Assembly (NCBI GenBank): GCA_030053925.1
Contig: JASGCX010000008.1
Location: 1 to 58,317, forward strand
From: Flavobacterium sp.
GTDB taxonomy: Bacteria; Bacteroidota; Bacteroidia; Chitinophagales; Chitinophagaceae
DNA: 58,317 nt
Direction: 5' to 3'
The notes under the pieces were generated by a model. It was given only the letters and a program-made list of their open reading frames with translations. It made no database searches and was not told the DNA's origin. Shown in pieces: positions 38,016 to 46,082 of the stretch; position 1 is the first letter of the stretch; each line of letters begins with the position of its first letter. The position numbers and the translations under genes were made by a program.

Positions 38016-39602
38016 TTATTTAGTATTGCTTATTCTGAAATAATCAAAATCGGCAAAGCCACCAATATTTTTTGTAGCATAATTAAATAGTGCAAAGCGA
38101 TACCCGATGAACTGAGGTATGGTATAAGCCATTTTAAGCGTTGTTTCAACTGGCAGCCAAGCTTTACCATCTAAACTATAGAAGAAATTAGCCACATCTT
38201 TTTTATTTGTGAAATCACATGCGGCTTTAAAATGCACCACATTTTGCAATAAAGGAATTGATTGTACTTGCTCGGGCTTGCCAGTGCTGGCATTTATCGT
38301 TACAATAAACTTAGTATCTCCCTCAACTTTTACACCTAGCAAACCATAGTTCTTTTGCAATAATGCCAATCCTGCAAAATCGCCGTCTTTCATGTTAGAA
38401 ATATCTAGTGCAGTAGCACCGCTGCAAACTGGGCCTATGGTGCGCTGCGTTAGCGAATTTCGTGCTTGCAAGAAATTAGAATCTAACCTATCAGTTGTTA
38501 AGCGTAAGTATCCTTTTTTAGCAGTAACAGACCATAAACTATTGTTAGGATTGTGATTCCATTGCCAAACTAACGGCAAAGCAGGTTGGCCTTTTTTTCG
38601 TATAAATTCATCTGAAGCAACAATGCCTGGCATTAAACTTTTATTGGCTGGTAAATCTAATGTTTCGGGTACTTTACCATTTACCCCCAATACTGGCCAT
38701 CCATCTTGCCACGTAACTGGCACTAAATAAGGTATGCGACCTACTGCGCCAAAATCTCTAAACAAATAAGCATACCATTTACCATTTGGCATATCTATTA
38801 AACCACCTTGTGCTACGCCTAAATCTTGTAATCCAATTTTACCCTCGTATGGGCCAGTAATATTATCTGCCCTGTGTATAACCACTGTACGCATACCGCC
38901 AGAAGGCCATGTGATGTTAAACAAATAATATTTGCCATTTATTTTATACAACTGAGAACCCTCGGCACCCAAACCGCCCTTTTTACCCTCAACTTGGCTT
39001 GGTAAGCTTGCGTTTTCTATTACTACTTTATTTACACCACCTTGTTTTACTCCCGATAAATTGTTGTTTAATTCTATCAAGGTTAGTTTACCTACGCCGT
39101 ATAGCATGTACACTTTGCCATCATCGTCAAAAAACAAAGAATGGTCGTGAAAACTTGGCTTAAAAGCCACTGCCTTCCAAGTACCTTTTTCTATGTTTTT
39201 TGTTGAATAAATATATGTTTTGCCAGTATTTTGGGCAAAAGTAGATACATAATAAACGCCTTTGTAATAGCGAATGCTACTAGCCCACGAGCCTCTACCA
39301 TAAATACTTTTACCATTTGTAAGGTTCAATTCGTCAACATTAGCCAATGTATTGTAGGCGTAATTTATCAATTTCCAGTTCACTAAATCTTTAGATTGCA
39401 TAATGGGTACACCTGGGCTCATGTGCATAGTGGTGCTACTCATGTAATACGTATTGCCTACACGTACCATTGACATGTCGGGCACATCGGCAAAAATTAA
39501 AGGATTTGTTGCCTTTTCATTTACTTGTGCAATACCTGTATTAGAAACAATTGCGAGTAACAAAACTATTACACCCAAGAAGGCTTTATTCATAATTAAC
39601 AA
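38016..39602 (-). CDS. GH43 family beta-xylosidase/arabinofuranosidase with C-terminal sandwich
   Basis: A 528-residue secreted protein whose likely true start is Met4 (39593, MNKAFLGVIVLLLAIVSNTG). The propeller shows FADVPDMSMVRVGNTYY with the base Asp, HDHSLFFDDDGKVYMLYG, and the acid Glu in GLGAEGSQLYKINGKYY. The C-terminal ~190 residues form the concanavalin-like domain found in long GH43 xylosidases (GDFAGLALLQKNYGLLGVKV). It resembles the GH43 subgroup with PDMS in place of PDPS at the base. Exact specificity is not readable. Confidence 0.91.
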   Translation of the reverse strand: MLIMNKAFLGVIVLLLAIVSNTGIAQVNEKATNPLIFADVPDMSMVRVGNTYYMSSTTMHMSPGVPIMQSKDLVNWKLINYAYNTLANVDELNLTNGKSIYGRGSWASSIRYYKGVYYVSTFAQNTGKTYIYSTKNIEKGTWKAVAFKPSFHDHSLFFDDDGKVYMLYGVGKLTLIELNNNLSGVKQGGVNKVVIENASLPSQVEGKKGGLGAEGSQLYKINGKYYLFNITWPSGGMRTVVIHRADNITGPYEGKIGLQDLGVAQGGLIDMPNGKWYAYLFRDFGAVGRIPYLVPVTWQDGWPVLGVNGKVPETLDLPANKSLMPGIVASDEFIRKKGQPALPLVWQWNHNPNNSLWSVTAKKGYLRLTTDRLDSNFLQARNSLTQRTIGPVCSGATALDISNMKDGDFAGLALLQKNYGLLGVKVEGDTKFIVTINASTGKPEQVQSIPLLQNVVHFKAACDFTNKKDVANFFYSLDGKAWLPVETTLKMAYTIPQFIGYRFALFNYATKNIGGFADFDYFRISNTK

Positions 39603-39722
39603 GTTGTAATTGTTTTAGAAAACTATAATTGTTTTATTGACACTTATAAATTTGCAGCAATTTAGTGTATTATTTATTACTCGGTAGAACTTACCTAACC
39701 GAATAACACATAACCCTAATTG

Positions 39723-41402
39723 CTATTTGTAAAACAAATTGTTGCCAGTATATTTTAGGTATTTGAATGATGCGGTGTTATTGGTTTTTGTTGCAGAACC
39801 AGTTGCATGCAAGCCAAAAAAGCAGCCAATAAACCCGCCTGCATCGTGCGTACTTAAAAATTTTCCATCTACTTTATCTTTAAAAACTACCCATTTATTT
39901 GATGTAGTAGCATACAAAAAGCTGTAATATTCTCCTTTAGCATCTATGCGTAATTGTACTTTTTTTGCTGAACCTTCAAGTGTGGTGCTAGCTAGTACTT
40001 CTATAGTTTTACCATCGGTGTTACTTTTTAGTAATTGTAACACAGGTTTTTCATCTTGCATTGATTTACTTAAAAAATAAAAATGGTTTTCGTTTTGAAA
40101 AATGGCTAAGCCTGCTTTTTCATTATGGTTAGTGGCAGAAAAATTAAGTTCGGTTTCTGCACTACAAAACAGATGTTGCTGACGCTTACCTACAAATGAT
40201 GGTACGCCAAAATCCATTAAAGTTTCGGGCTTAAGTTTTAAAGTTAGCCCTGCGGTTTTGCTTAGTGAAAATGAACTGCTATCGCAACTTCTCAAAAAAG
40301 TCAATGCAGGATCTAATTGTTTTTCAAAACCAAGTTTGTAAGTAAAATTGCCGCTTTGAGGCAGGGCATTGGGTTGTTTTACTTCCTTATAATTAGCAGA
40401 ATATGTGTATTGTACTTCCTTAAAATTAGGATTAATAATTGGCCAATCATCTTGCCACTCTACAGGTGCAATAAAAGTTTCTCTGCCTGTGTTGTAATAA
40501 TCGCCGGTGTAAGGCCTACAAGCTAAAAACACTGCATAGGTTTTGCCATTGGGCCCTTCTACAAACTGCGCATGACCAGTTGATGTTATAGGATTTTTTC
40601 TATCGTCTGGTAAATCTTTTTGCGTTAAAATTGGGTTTTTGTCATAAGGAACAAATGGTCCCCAAACGCTTTTGCTGCGTAATACCACTTCCGAATGATT
40701 AACCGATGTACCACCTTCGGCAGCATACAAATAATACCAACCATTTCTTTTAAGAATATGAGGGCCTTCAATCCATACAGGCTTTTTAGTAATGTCTACA
40801 CCACCATTTACTATTATTTTCTCCTCGCCTATTGTTTTTAAAGCAATAGCATCTATTTCACACATTTTTATGGTTCTATGGCCAGAATATAAGGGTTTAT
40901 TATTTGGCGCATCACTATTATACACTATGTAGGCTTTGCCATCTTCATCAAAAAATATAGAAGGGTCAATCCCTTTTACTTGTGTTAGTTTCACAGGATT
41001 ACTCCAAGGGCCAGCGGGATTTTTGGCCGTAACTACAAAATTACCTTCATGGTCTATATCGGTGCAGGTAACGTAAAACAAGCCATTATGATAGCTTATA
41101 CCAGGTGCAAATAAACCCCTCGTTGCACGTTCACCTACAAAATCCATTTGAGAAGTTCTACTGATAACATTGCCTATTTGCTGCCAGTTTTTTAAATCTT
41201 TACTGTGCCATACAGGAAGCCCCGGAAAATAAGAAAAAGTAGAGTTGACCAAATAGTAATCCTTTTCCACTTTCACAATGCTTGGGTCTGGGTAAAAGCC
41301 ACTTAAAATTGGGTTTACTAGCTTGATGGTTTGCGCAAAATTTGTTGAATAAACTAGCAATCCTAAGATAGTTAAAACAGCTATTTTTTTACATGAAATC
41401 AT
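39723..41402 (-). CDS. GH43 family beta-xylosidase with C-terminal sandwich
   Basis: A 559-residue secreted protein (signal VLTILGLLVYSTNFAQ). The propeller has GFYPDPSIVKVEKDYYLVNS with the base Asp, GIDPSIFFDEDGKAYIVYN, and the acid Glu in WIEGPHILKRNGWYYLYAAEGG. The last ~200 residues are the concanavalin-like C-terminal domain (EKAGLAIFQNENHFYFL). This layout is typical of XynB-type beta-xylosidases. It follows the GH127 gene by 29 bases. Confidence 0.93.
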   Translation of the reverse strand: MISCKKIAVLTILGLLVYSTNFAQTIKLVNPILSGFYPDPSIVKVEKDYYLVNSTFSYFPGLPVWHSKDLKNWQQIGNVISRTSQMDFVGERATRGLFAPGISYHNGLFYVTCTDIDHEGNFVVTAKNPAGPWSNPVKLTQVKGIDPSIFFDEDGKAYIVYNSDAPNNKPLYSGHRTIKMCEIDAIALKTIGEEKIIVNGGVDITKKPVWIEGPHILKRNGWYYLYAAEGGTSVNHSEVVLRSKSVWGPFVPYDKNPILTQKDLPDDRKNPITSTGHAQFVEGPNGKTYAVFLACRPYTGDYYNTGRETFIAPVEWQDDWPIINPNFKEVQYTYSANYKEVKQPNALPQSGNFTYKLGFEKQLDPALTFLRSCDSSSFSLSKTAGLTLKLKPETLMDFGVPSFVGKRQQHLFCSAETELNFSATNHNEKAGLAIFQNENHFYFLSKSMQDEKPVLQLLKSNTDGKTIEVLASTTLEGSAKKVQLRIDAKGEYYSFLYATTSNKWVVFKDKVDGKFLSTHDAGGFIGCFFGLHATGSATKTNNTASFKYLKYTGNNLFYK

Positions 41403-41431
41403 AAGTTATAATTTGAGATAAGGCATAAGTT

Positions 41432-43666
41432 TTACCAACTTGTGTTGCTATATGGTACACCATTGTTGGTTTTACATAGCGTACTCCAATATTTCACCAA
41501 AAGGCTTAAATGGGTTTCATCATTGGTGTTGAAGCTGTGGCTAAAATACCCATCGCTGCGGGCATCTCGCCAAAACTCATCTTGATTATTACCTGTATTA
41601 GAGTTTTGTTTTGGTATAAAATAATCTGCTTCTGGTTGCTGCTCGCTGGGTGCTACAAAATCTACTGTACGCTTTTGCAAGGCTTGGTTTTCTTTTTCTA
41701 CAATGGCAATAGAGTCTTGATAAGTACGGTACTGCAAATTGCTTAATACTTTCCAATACAACATATATCGGGCATCGTGAATTTTATAAAATGGTTCTAG
41801 CACAAAATTTTGTGAGGTAGACATTTTTATTTGCGAAGTAGTAAACGTAAGCGGCATACCACTTATGGGCAATAACTTATCTGCAATAGATGCGATATTA
41901 TCGGTGATAATGGTTGGTGCTTTATTTAAAGGTATTTTTTTACCACTTGCAATATGCCCCCAACGGCTATCGCCAGCTACCAACCCTGCTAAATCTTGTG
42001 TACCAGTTTTTGCACCTAATAAAATGGGACCATGCATAATAGCAATATAATCAGGCACATTTGGCAATTGCACAATGGTATTATGCATTGGTAATTGAAT
42101 ATTTACCACATCACCTTTTTTCCACAATCTATCTATTGCAATGTACGATGCTGGTTTTGCAGAATAGGCTACGGCTTTGCCATTTACAGTAATTTTTAAA
42201 CCACCTTCAGTTACCCAATAAGGGTAGCGAATTAGTAATTTAAAGCGAGAATTACCAGCAGAAACTGTGAGTTTTGTTTGTTCTTTGTAAGGAAAAACGG
42301 TTTCTTGTTTTAGGATAATACCTTTTTGTTGCCAGTTTAGTTGCGATGCTATAAATAGGTTAAGAAATAAAGAATCATGTTGATGGGTGTAAATGAATTG
42401 GTTGTACTTACCATGATTTTCCATACCACTACCAACACAGCACCACATAGCTTCATTTGGTGCAGAATATACCCTATAATGTTGCGGGCGAACGGGTGTA
42501 AAATACACGTAACCACCATGTTGGGGATGTTGGGTAGATAGAATATGATTATATAAAGTACGTTCGTAATAATCTGCGTAGTTTGCCAATGGATTTGTTC
42601 TAAACAAGCCTTCGGTTAGTTTTAGCATATTGTACGAGTTGCAGGATTCTGGTCCTTCAACATCGGTTACAAAATCGGTTGCAGCCGATGCGGCATTAAA
42701 AAACTCTTTGCGGCTATTGCCACCAAATGCTAGGCTACGGTTGGTAGTAACCGTTTGCCAAAAAAAGTTACCTGCTTTAGCATATTTATCATCCTGCGAA
42801 ACTTGGGCAATGCGTTCAAAACCAATGGCTTTAGGCACTTGTGTATTGGCATGTTTATTATCTAGATTGTCTTTTTGTACGGCCATAGCATCTAGCAGCA
42901 TATTGTGCGAAAATCGTTTAGCTGCGTCCAAATATTTTTTGTTGTTTGTTATTTGATAGGCATCGGCAAAAATTTCGTTCATACCACCATGTTCGGTATC
43001 TAGTAAGGTTTGCATTTGCACATCAGAAAGAGCCGCTGTATTGTTAATAGCCCAATTGCAAAACTGTAGAAAAATATTTTTTGCAGTTAGGTTGCCTGTG
43101 TACAACCAAGCGTCTCGTAGGCCTGCATAGGTTTTGTGAATATTATAATATGGTACCCATGCTGCTCTAAATGCCTCAAAATTGCCTTTTTGTAAAGTAC
43201 TCCATATTTTAGCACTGTTAGGCACTGCACCAACGTAGCCCTTACCCCAAATTAAATGGTTTTTGGTGTTTGCATTTTGGCAAGTTTGCAGTTGGGCCAA
43301 CATATAATCCAAACGTTTTTTACATTCTGCATTATTGGTTGCAGCGTAATTAGTAGCTAAAGCTGTTAAATAGTGGCCGCCAACATGCCCATTTAAACCA
43401 TCCCAATTTGCATACATTTTAGCTTTGGGCGGCAAGCCAGCTTCTTTTCTATACCCTGCCAATAAGCGGTCAACATCGTACTTTAAAAGCGTTTGAATAT
43501 TTAGGTCTCTAGCATGTTTAAAAGGTCCATCAAGTAGTTGTACATCATGCAAAGGAAACTCGTTTGTGTACAATTTATCTTGGGCATAACTGTAATGTAA
43601 AAACATTATCGGCATGCAAAAACAAAAAAAAATTTGGCTCTTATTTTTAAAGAAAAAAGTAATCAT
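41432..43666 (-). CDS. GH127-type (DUF1680) beta-L-arabinofuranosidase
   Basis: A 744-residue protein with a signal (FCMPIMFLHYSYAQ) and an (alpha/alpha)6 barrel. Zinc-site and catalytic residues of GH127 are visible: Glu in LLDTEHGGMNEIF, the Glu/Cys pair in DVEGPESCNSYNMLK, and the Cys pair in MWCCVGSGMENHGKY. The C-terminal part is beta-rich. Enzymes of this family cleave beta-L-arabinofuranosides. It is the first gene of the whole minus-strand locus, with an operator palindrome 125 bases upstream. Confidence 0.93.
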   Translation of the reverse strand: MITFFFKNKSQIFFCFCMPIMFLHYSYAQDKLYTNEFPLHDVQLLDGPFKHARDLNIQTLLKYDVDRLLAGYRKEAGLPPKAKMYANWDGLNGHVGGHYLTALATNYAATNNAECKKRLDYMLAQLQTCQNANTKNHLIWGKGYVGAVPNSAKIWSTLQKGNFEAFRAAWVPYYNIHKTYAGLRDAWLYTGNLTAKNIFLQFCNWAINNTAALSDVQMQTLLDTEHGGMNEIFADAYQITNNKKYLDAAKRFSHNMLLDAMAVQKDNLDNKHANTQVPKAIGFERIAQVSQDDKYAKAGNFFWQTVTTNRSLAFGGNSRKEFFNAASAATDFVTDVEGPESCNSYNMLKLTEGLFRTNPLANYADYYERTLYNHILSTQHPQHGGYVYFTPVRPQHYRVYSAPNEAMWCCVGSGMENHGKYNQFIYTHQHDSLFLNLFIASQLNWQQKGIILKQETVFPYKEQTKLTVSAGNSRFKLLIRYPYWVTEGGLKITVNGKAVAYSAKPASYIAIDRLWKKGDVVNIQLPMHNTIVQLPNVPDYIAIMHGPILLGAKTGTQDLAGLVAGDSRWGHIASGKKIPLNKAPTIITDNIASIADKLLPISGMPLTFTTSQIKMSTSQNFVLEPFYKIHDARYMLYWKVLSNLQYRTYQDSIAIVEKENQALQKRTVDFVAPSEQQPEADYFIPKQNSNTGNNQDEFWRDARSDGYFSHSFNTNDETHLSLLVKYWSTLCKTNNGVPYSNTSW

Positions 43667-43790
43667 TTAACGTGTTTTATGTTCACCAACTTAGGGTAAA
43701 CCAATAAGCAATTTGTTGTTTTTTAAGCAATTAAATGCAAGCACTTATAAGCGTAATTGGTTTAGCAAATATACGTGTAAAATTAACAAT

Positions 43791-43804
43791 TGCAATCGGT
43801 TGCT
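43791..43804. promoter_or_regulatory. LacI-type operator candidate, site 1
   Basis: TGCAATCGGTTGCT, identical to site 2 in 13 of 14 positions, 125 bases upstream of the GH127 start, ahead of the first block of the xylan locus. Confidence 0.6.
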
Positions 43805-44173
43805 TTTTTTGTGGAAATATTGGGTATATAAGCCTAAATTGAAGCTACATAATAAACCTAACTGTGTAAAAGCGCAAATGAATTTTGCGGTTTCTCAGCA
43901 TGAGATTACAATTTAAGACAAATAAATAAGTGTGACCTATAAAGCTAAAAAACAGCCTATTTTACATCTGGCCATCATTAAATATTTAGCACAGAATTGT
44001 TTGTTTATAAGCATTACAGCCTGCAAAATGTATTTGGAAATCATAAAAAGCATACAAAATGGGTTTCTACCACTGCTTTTACCCATGTACTTTTACATTG
44101 TGTTAGTGAAATAAGTAACTCATCACCACAAAATAAATTTTATCTCTTTTTCATATGGCAAGCAATCGTTAGA

Positions 44174-44210
44174 GGTCGTTCCGTTTCCACGGAAGGACCC
44201 TTTTTATTTT
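44174..44210 (+). terminator. Orphan strong terminator-like hairpin
   Basis: The stem GGTCGTTCCGT pairs with ACGGAAGGACC (one mismatch) over a TTCC loop and is followed by TTTTTATTTT. No plus-strand gene precedes it. It would end an unannotated RNA or block antisense readthrough into nrdBA. Confidence 0.6.
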
Positions 44211-44336
44211 AGCCCTTTTGCGCAAATTCAAGCCCAATAAGCCTTATTTAAAATTTCATTTTTTTTCACAAATTGTTTTCAACAGCAAGTTAATAACAAA
44301 CTACAATCTTCAAAAAAATAGCTGGTAGATTGCGGT

Positions 44337-44512
44337 TGAATTTGGTTGCACGCATGACTACCATCTTACGTGAATTATAAGGGAATTAAGTGGAAATCTT
44401 AAACTATCCCGTAGCTGTAAAAATCCAATAAAAATTGTTTACTACTAAAGCCACTGTTTTAGCAATAAAATGGGAAGGCTTAAACAACGGATAAAGCCAG
44501 AAAAGCTGCCAA
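44337..44512 (+). promoter_or_regulatory. Cobalamin (B12) riboswitch ahead of nrdBA
   Basis: The conserved core appears in order: TTGGTTGC at 44342-44349, GGGAA at 44381-44385, GTGGAAATC at 44390-44398, TCCCGTAGCTGTAA at 44407-44420, and the B12 box AAAGCCAGAAAAGCTGCC at 44493-44510. In the GGTG..TCC core helix the usual G-C pairs are replaced by A-T pairs (TTAAG with CTTAA), a compensated change. The 146-base stretch from the box to the nrdB start would hold the switching structure; one candidate is GCAGA (44576-44580) with TCTGC (44590-44594). It would turn off the B12-independent reductase when adenosylcobalamin is plentiful. Confidence 0.85.
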
Positions 44513-44658
44513 ATTCACAACCAACAACAACGAATCAACACTTTCGGGTGAAGCGTGATGTTCTGATAAACTTTCGCAGAAAAGCAATATCTGCAGGGCA
44601 ATTTCGGCGCATAACGCTACATCGTTTGAAAATTTTAAACAGCAGAATGTACATAACA

Positions 44659-45630
44659 ATGCAAGCAACCGAGGAAGTACTTTTAAAAGAGAATAAAGAC
44701 CGTTTTGTTATTTTGCCAATTAACTACCCTAGCATTTGGGAGCATTACAAGCGTCACGAAGCTAGCTTTTGGACGGCTGAGGAAATAGACCTTGGCAGCG
44801 ATTTAAAAGATTGGGAAAACTTGAATGATGGTGAGCGTCATTTTATTAGCCATGTTTTGGCCTTTTTTGCTGCAAGTGATGGTATTGTAAATGAGAACTT
44901 GGCGGTAAACTTTATGAGTGAAGTGCAATTGCCAGAAGCGAGGTGCTTTTATGGTTTTCAAATAATGATGGAAAATATTCACAGCGAAACCTACGCTTTG
45001 CTTATAGATACTTACATTAAAAACGCCGAAGAAAAATACAAATTATTTCATGCTATTGACACCATTGCTGCTGTAAAAAAGAAAGCAGATTGGGCTTTGC
45101 GCTGGATAAACAACGGCACATTTGCCGAGCGTTTGGTGGCTTTTGCGGCTGTTGAAGGTATATTTTTTAGTGGTAGCTTTTGCTCGATATTTTGGTTGAA
45201 AAAAAGAGGCTTGATGCCTGGCTTAACATTTAGCAACGAGTTAATTAGCCGCGACGAAGGCTTGCATTGTGAATTTGCTTGCTTACTGTACAAAATGTTG
45301 CAAAACAAATTATCTACCGAGCAAGTAACCAAGATTATTACCGATGCCGTAGCGATAGAAAAAGAATTTATTACCGAAGCCTTGCCCGTAGGTTTAATAG
45401 GCATGAATGCTGCGCTAATGCAACAATACATTGAGTTTGTGGCAGACAGATGGTTGAGCGAATTAGGTTACCCAACTGTTTATAACACTACCAATCCATT
45501 CGACTTTATGGAAATGATTTCGCTACAAGGCAAAACCAATTTCTTTGAAAAGCGTGTGGGTGATTATCAAAAAGCTGGTGTTATGGGTACAAAAGATACC
45601 CAAGCATTTTCGCTTGATGAGGACTTTTAG
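44659..45630 (+). CDS. nrdB: Class Ia ribonucleotide reductase beta subunit NrdB
   Basis: A 323-residue R2 protein from ATG 44659; ATG 44647 (MYITMQ) is an alternative. The frame is open back to 44470, but that part overlaps the riboswitch and has no R2 homology. It shows the eukaryote-like R2 layout: the Asp ligand in [14 protein letters not shown]-x-x-H in [20 protein letters not shown], the radical Tyr in [24 protein letters not shown] and [12 protein letters not shown]. The C-terminal tail AFSLDEDF docks to NrdA. It builds the diiron-tyrosyl radical that NrdA needs to make deoxyribonucleotides. The strong similarity to vertebrate R2 is usual for Bacteroidota NrdB. Confidence 0.96.
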   Translation: MQATEEVLLKENKDRFVILPINYPSIWEHYKRHEASFWTAEEIDLGSDLKDWENLNDGERHFISHVLAFFAASDGIVNENLAVNFMSEVQLPEARCFYGFQIMMENIHSETYALLIDTYIKNAEEKYKLFHAIDTIAAVKKKADWALRWINNGTFAERLVAFAAVEGIFFSGSFCSIFWLKKRGLMPGLTFSNELISRDEGLHCEFACLLYKMLQNKLSTEQVTKIITDAVAIEKEFITEALPVGLIGMNAALMQQYIEFVADRWLSELGYPTVYNTTNPFDFMEMISLQGKTNFFEKRVGDYQKAGVMGTKDTQAFSLDEDF

Positions 45631-45641
45631 GATTTGTGATG

Positions 45642-46073
45642 TATGATATTGGATTTGTGATTTCTCAAGAAAATATCAACATAATAAATTAAAAAAAATG
45701 ACAAAAGAAGCATTAAAAAAAGAACCAAAACATTCCATATTGCAGTAATAAAAGTTTGCGAACTACTGCCAAAAAGTGTAGCAGGATATGAATTGGCAAA
45801 ACAGTTGATAAGGTCAGCAGGCACGGTTGGTGCAAATTATAGAGCTGCCTGTAGAGCAAAATCAACAGCAGACTTTATTTATAAAATTGAAATAATTATT
45901 GAAGAAGCTGATGAAAGTATGTATTGGTTAGAAGTAATAACAGAAGCAGAATTATTATCAGAATTAACGACCAATTCATTATTGAAAGAAGCTAACGAAT
46001 TGGTAAGCATTTTTGTAGCAACGGTAAAAACAATTAAGGCAAATAAATCATAATTCATAAATCACACATCATA
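45642..46073. repeat. Inverted repeats bounding an IVS-like insert between nrdB and nrdA
   Basis: The arms at 45642-45663 and 46052-46073 are complementary at 17 of 22 positions. The left arm starts 12 bases after the nrdB stop. The right arm overlaps the stop codon of the enclosed gene and ends 9 bases before the nrdA ATG. Transcribed, the arms would pair and loop out the insert, as intervening sequences do in 23S rRNA. Confidence 0.6.
45698..46053 (+). pseudogene. Four-helix-bundle protein (23S-IVS type), frameshifted
   Basis: From ATG 45698 the frame reads MTKEALKK and is then thrown off. If the run of seven A at 45715-45721 had eight, it would read on as MTKEALKKRTKTFHIAVIKV and join the downstream frame (CELLPKSVAGYELAKQLIRS, then GTVGANYRAACRAKSTADF and EEADESMYWLEVI). 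That gives a complete ~118-residue four-helix-bundle protein of the TIGR02436 group. So this is one gene with a one-base loss in a poly-A run: a pseudogene, a slippage-dependent gene or a read error. It would be carried on the nrdBA transcript. Confidence 0.8.
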
Positions 46074-46082
46074 TTTCATAAA

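Larger units (their letters stand above)
43667..44336. other. 670-base divergent gap between the xylan locus and nrdBA
   Basis: This gap holds the locus promoter region on one side and the leader of nrdBA on the other. I see an operator palindrome (43791-43804) and an orphan terminator-like hairpin on the plus strand (44174-44210). Short frames here show no family resemblance. A small RNA ending at the hairpin is possible. Confidence 0.5.

Noticed and set aside
43713-44212. Short plus-strand frames in the gap before nrdBA
   Set aside because: They have low-complexity AT-rich composition with no family resemblance and overlap each other.
44470-44658. Longer nrdB with 59-63 extra N-terminal residues from an ATG at 44470
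   Set aside because: The extra part overlaps the B12 box of the riboswitch and has no R2 resemblance; R2 homology begins at about 44659.
45793-46053. Complete 86-residue gene starting at TTG 45793
   Set aside because: Family members extend further upstream, and the matching residues (TFHIAVIKV...) are present in the same frame before this TTG, back to a frameshift. It is a broken longer gene.
45642-46073. 23S rRNA fragment around the IVS-type gene
   Set aside because: The flanks are nrdB and nrdA; no rRNA sequence is present.
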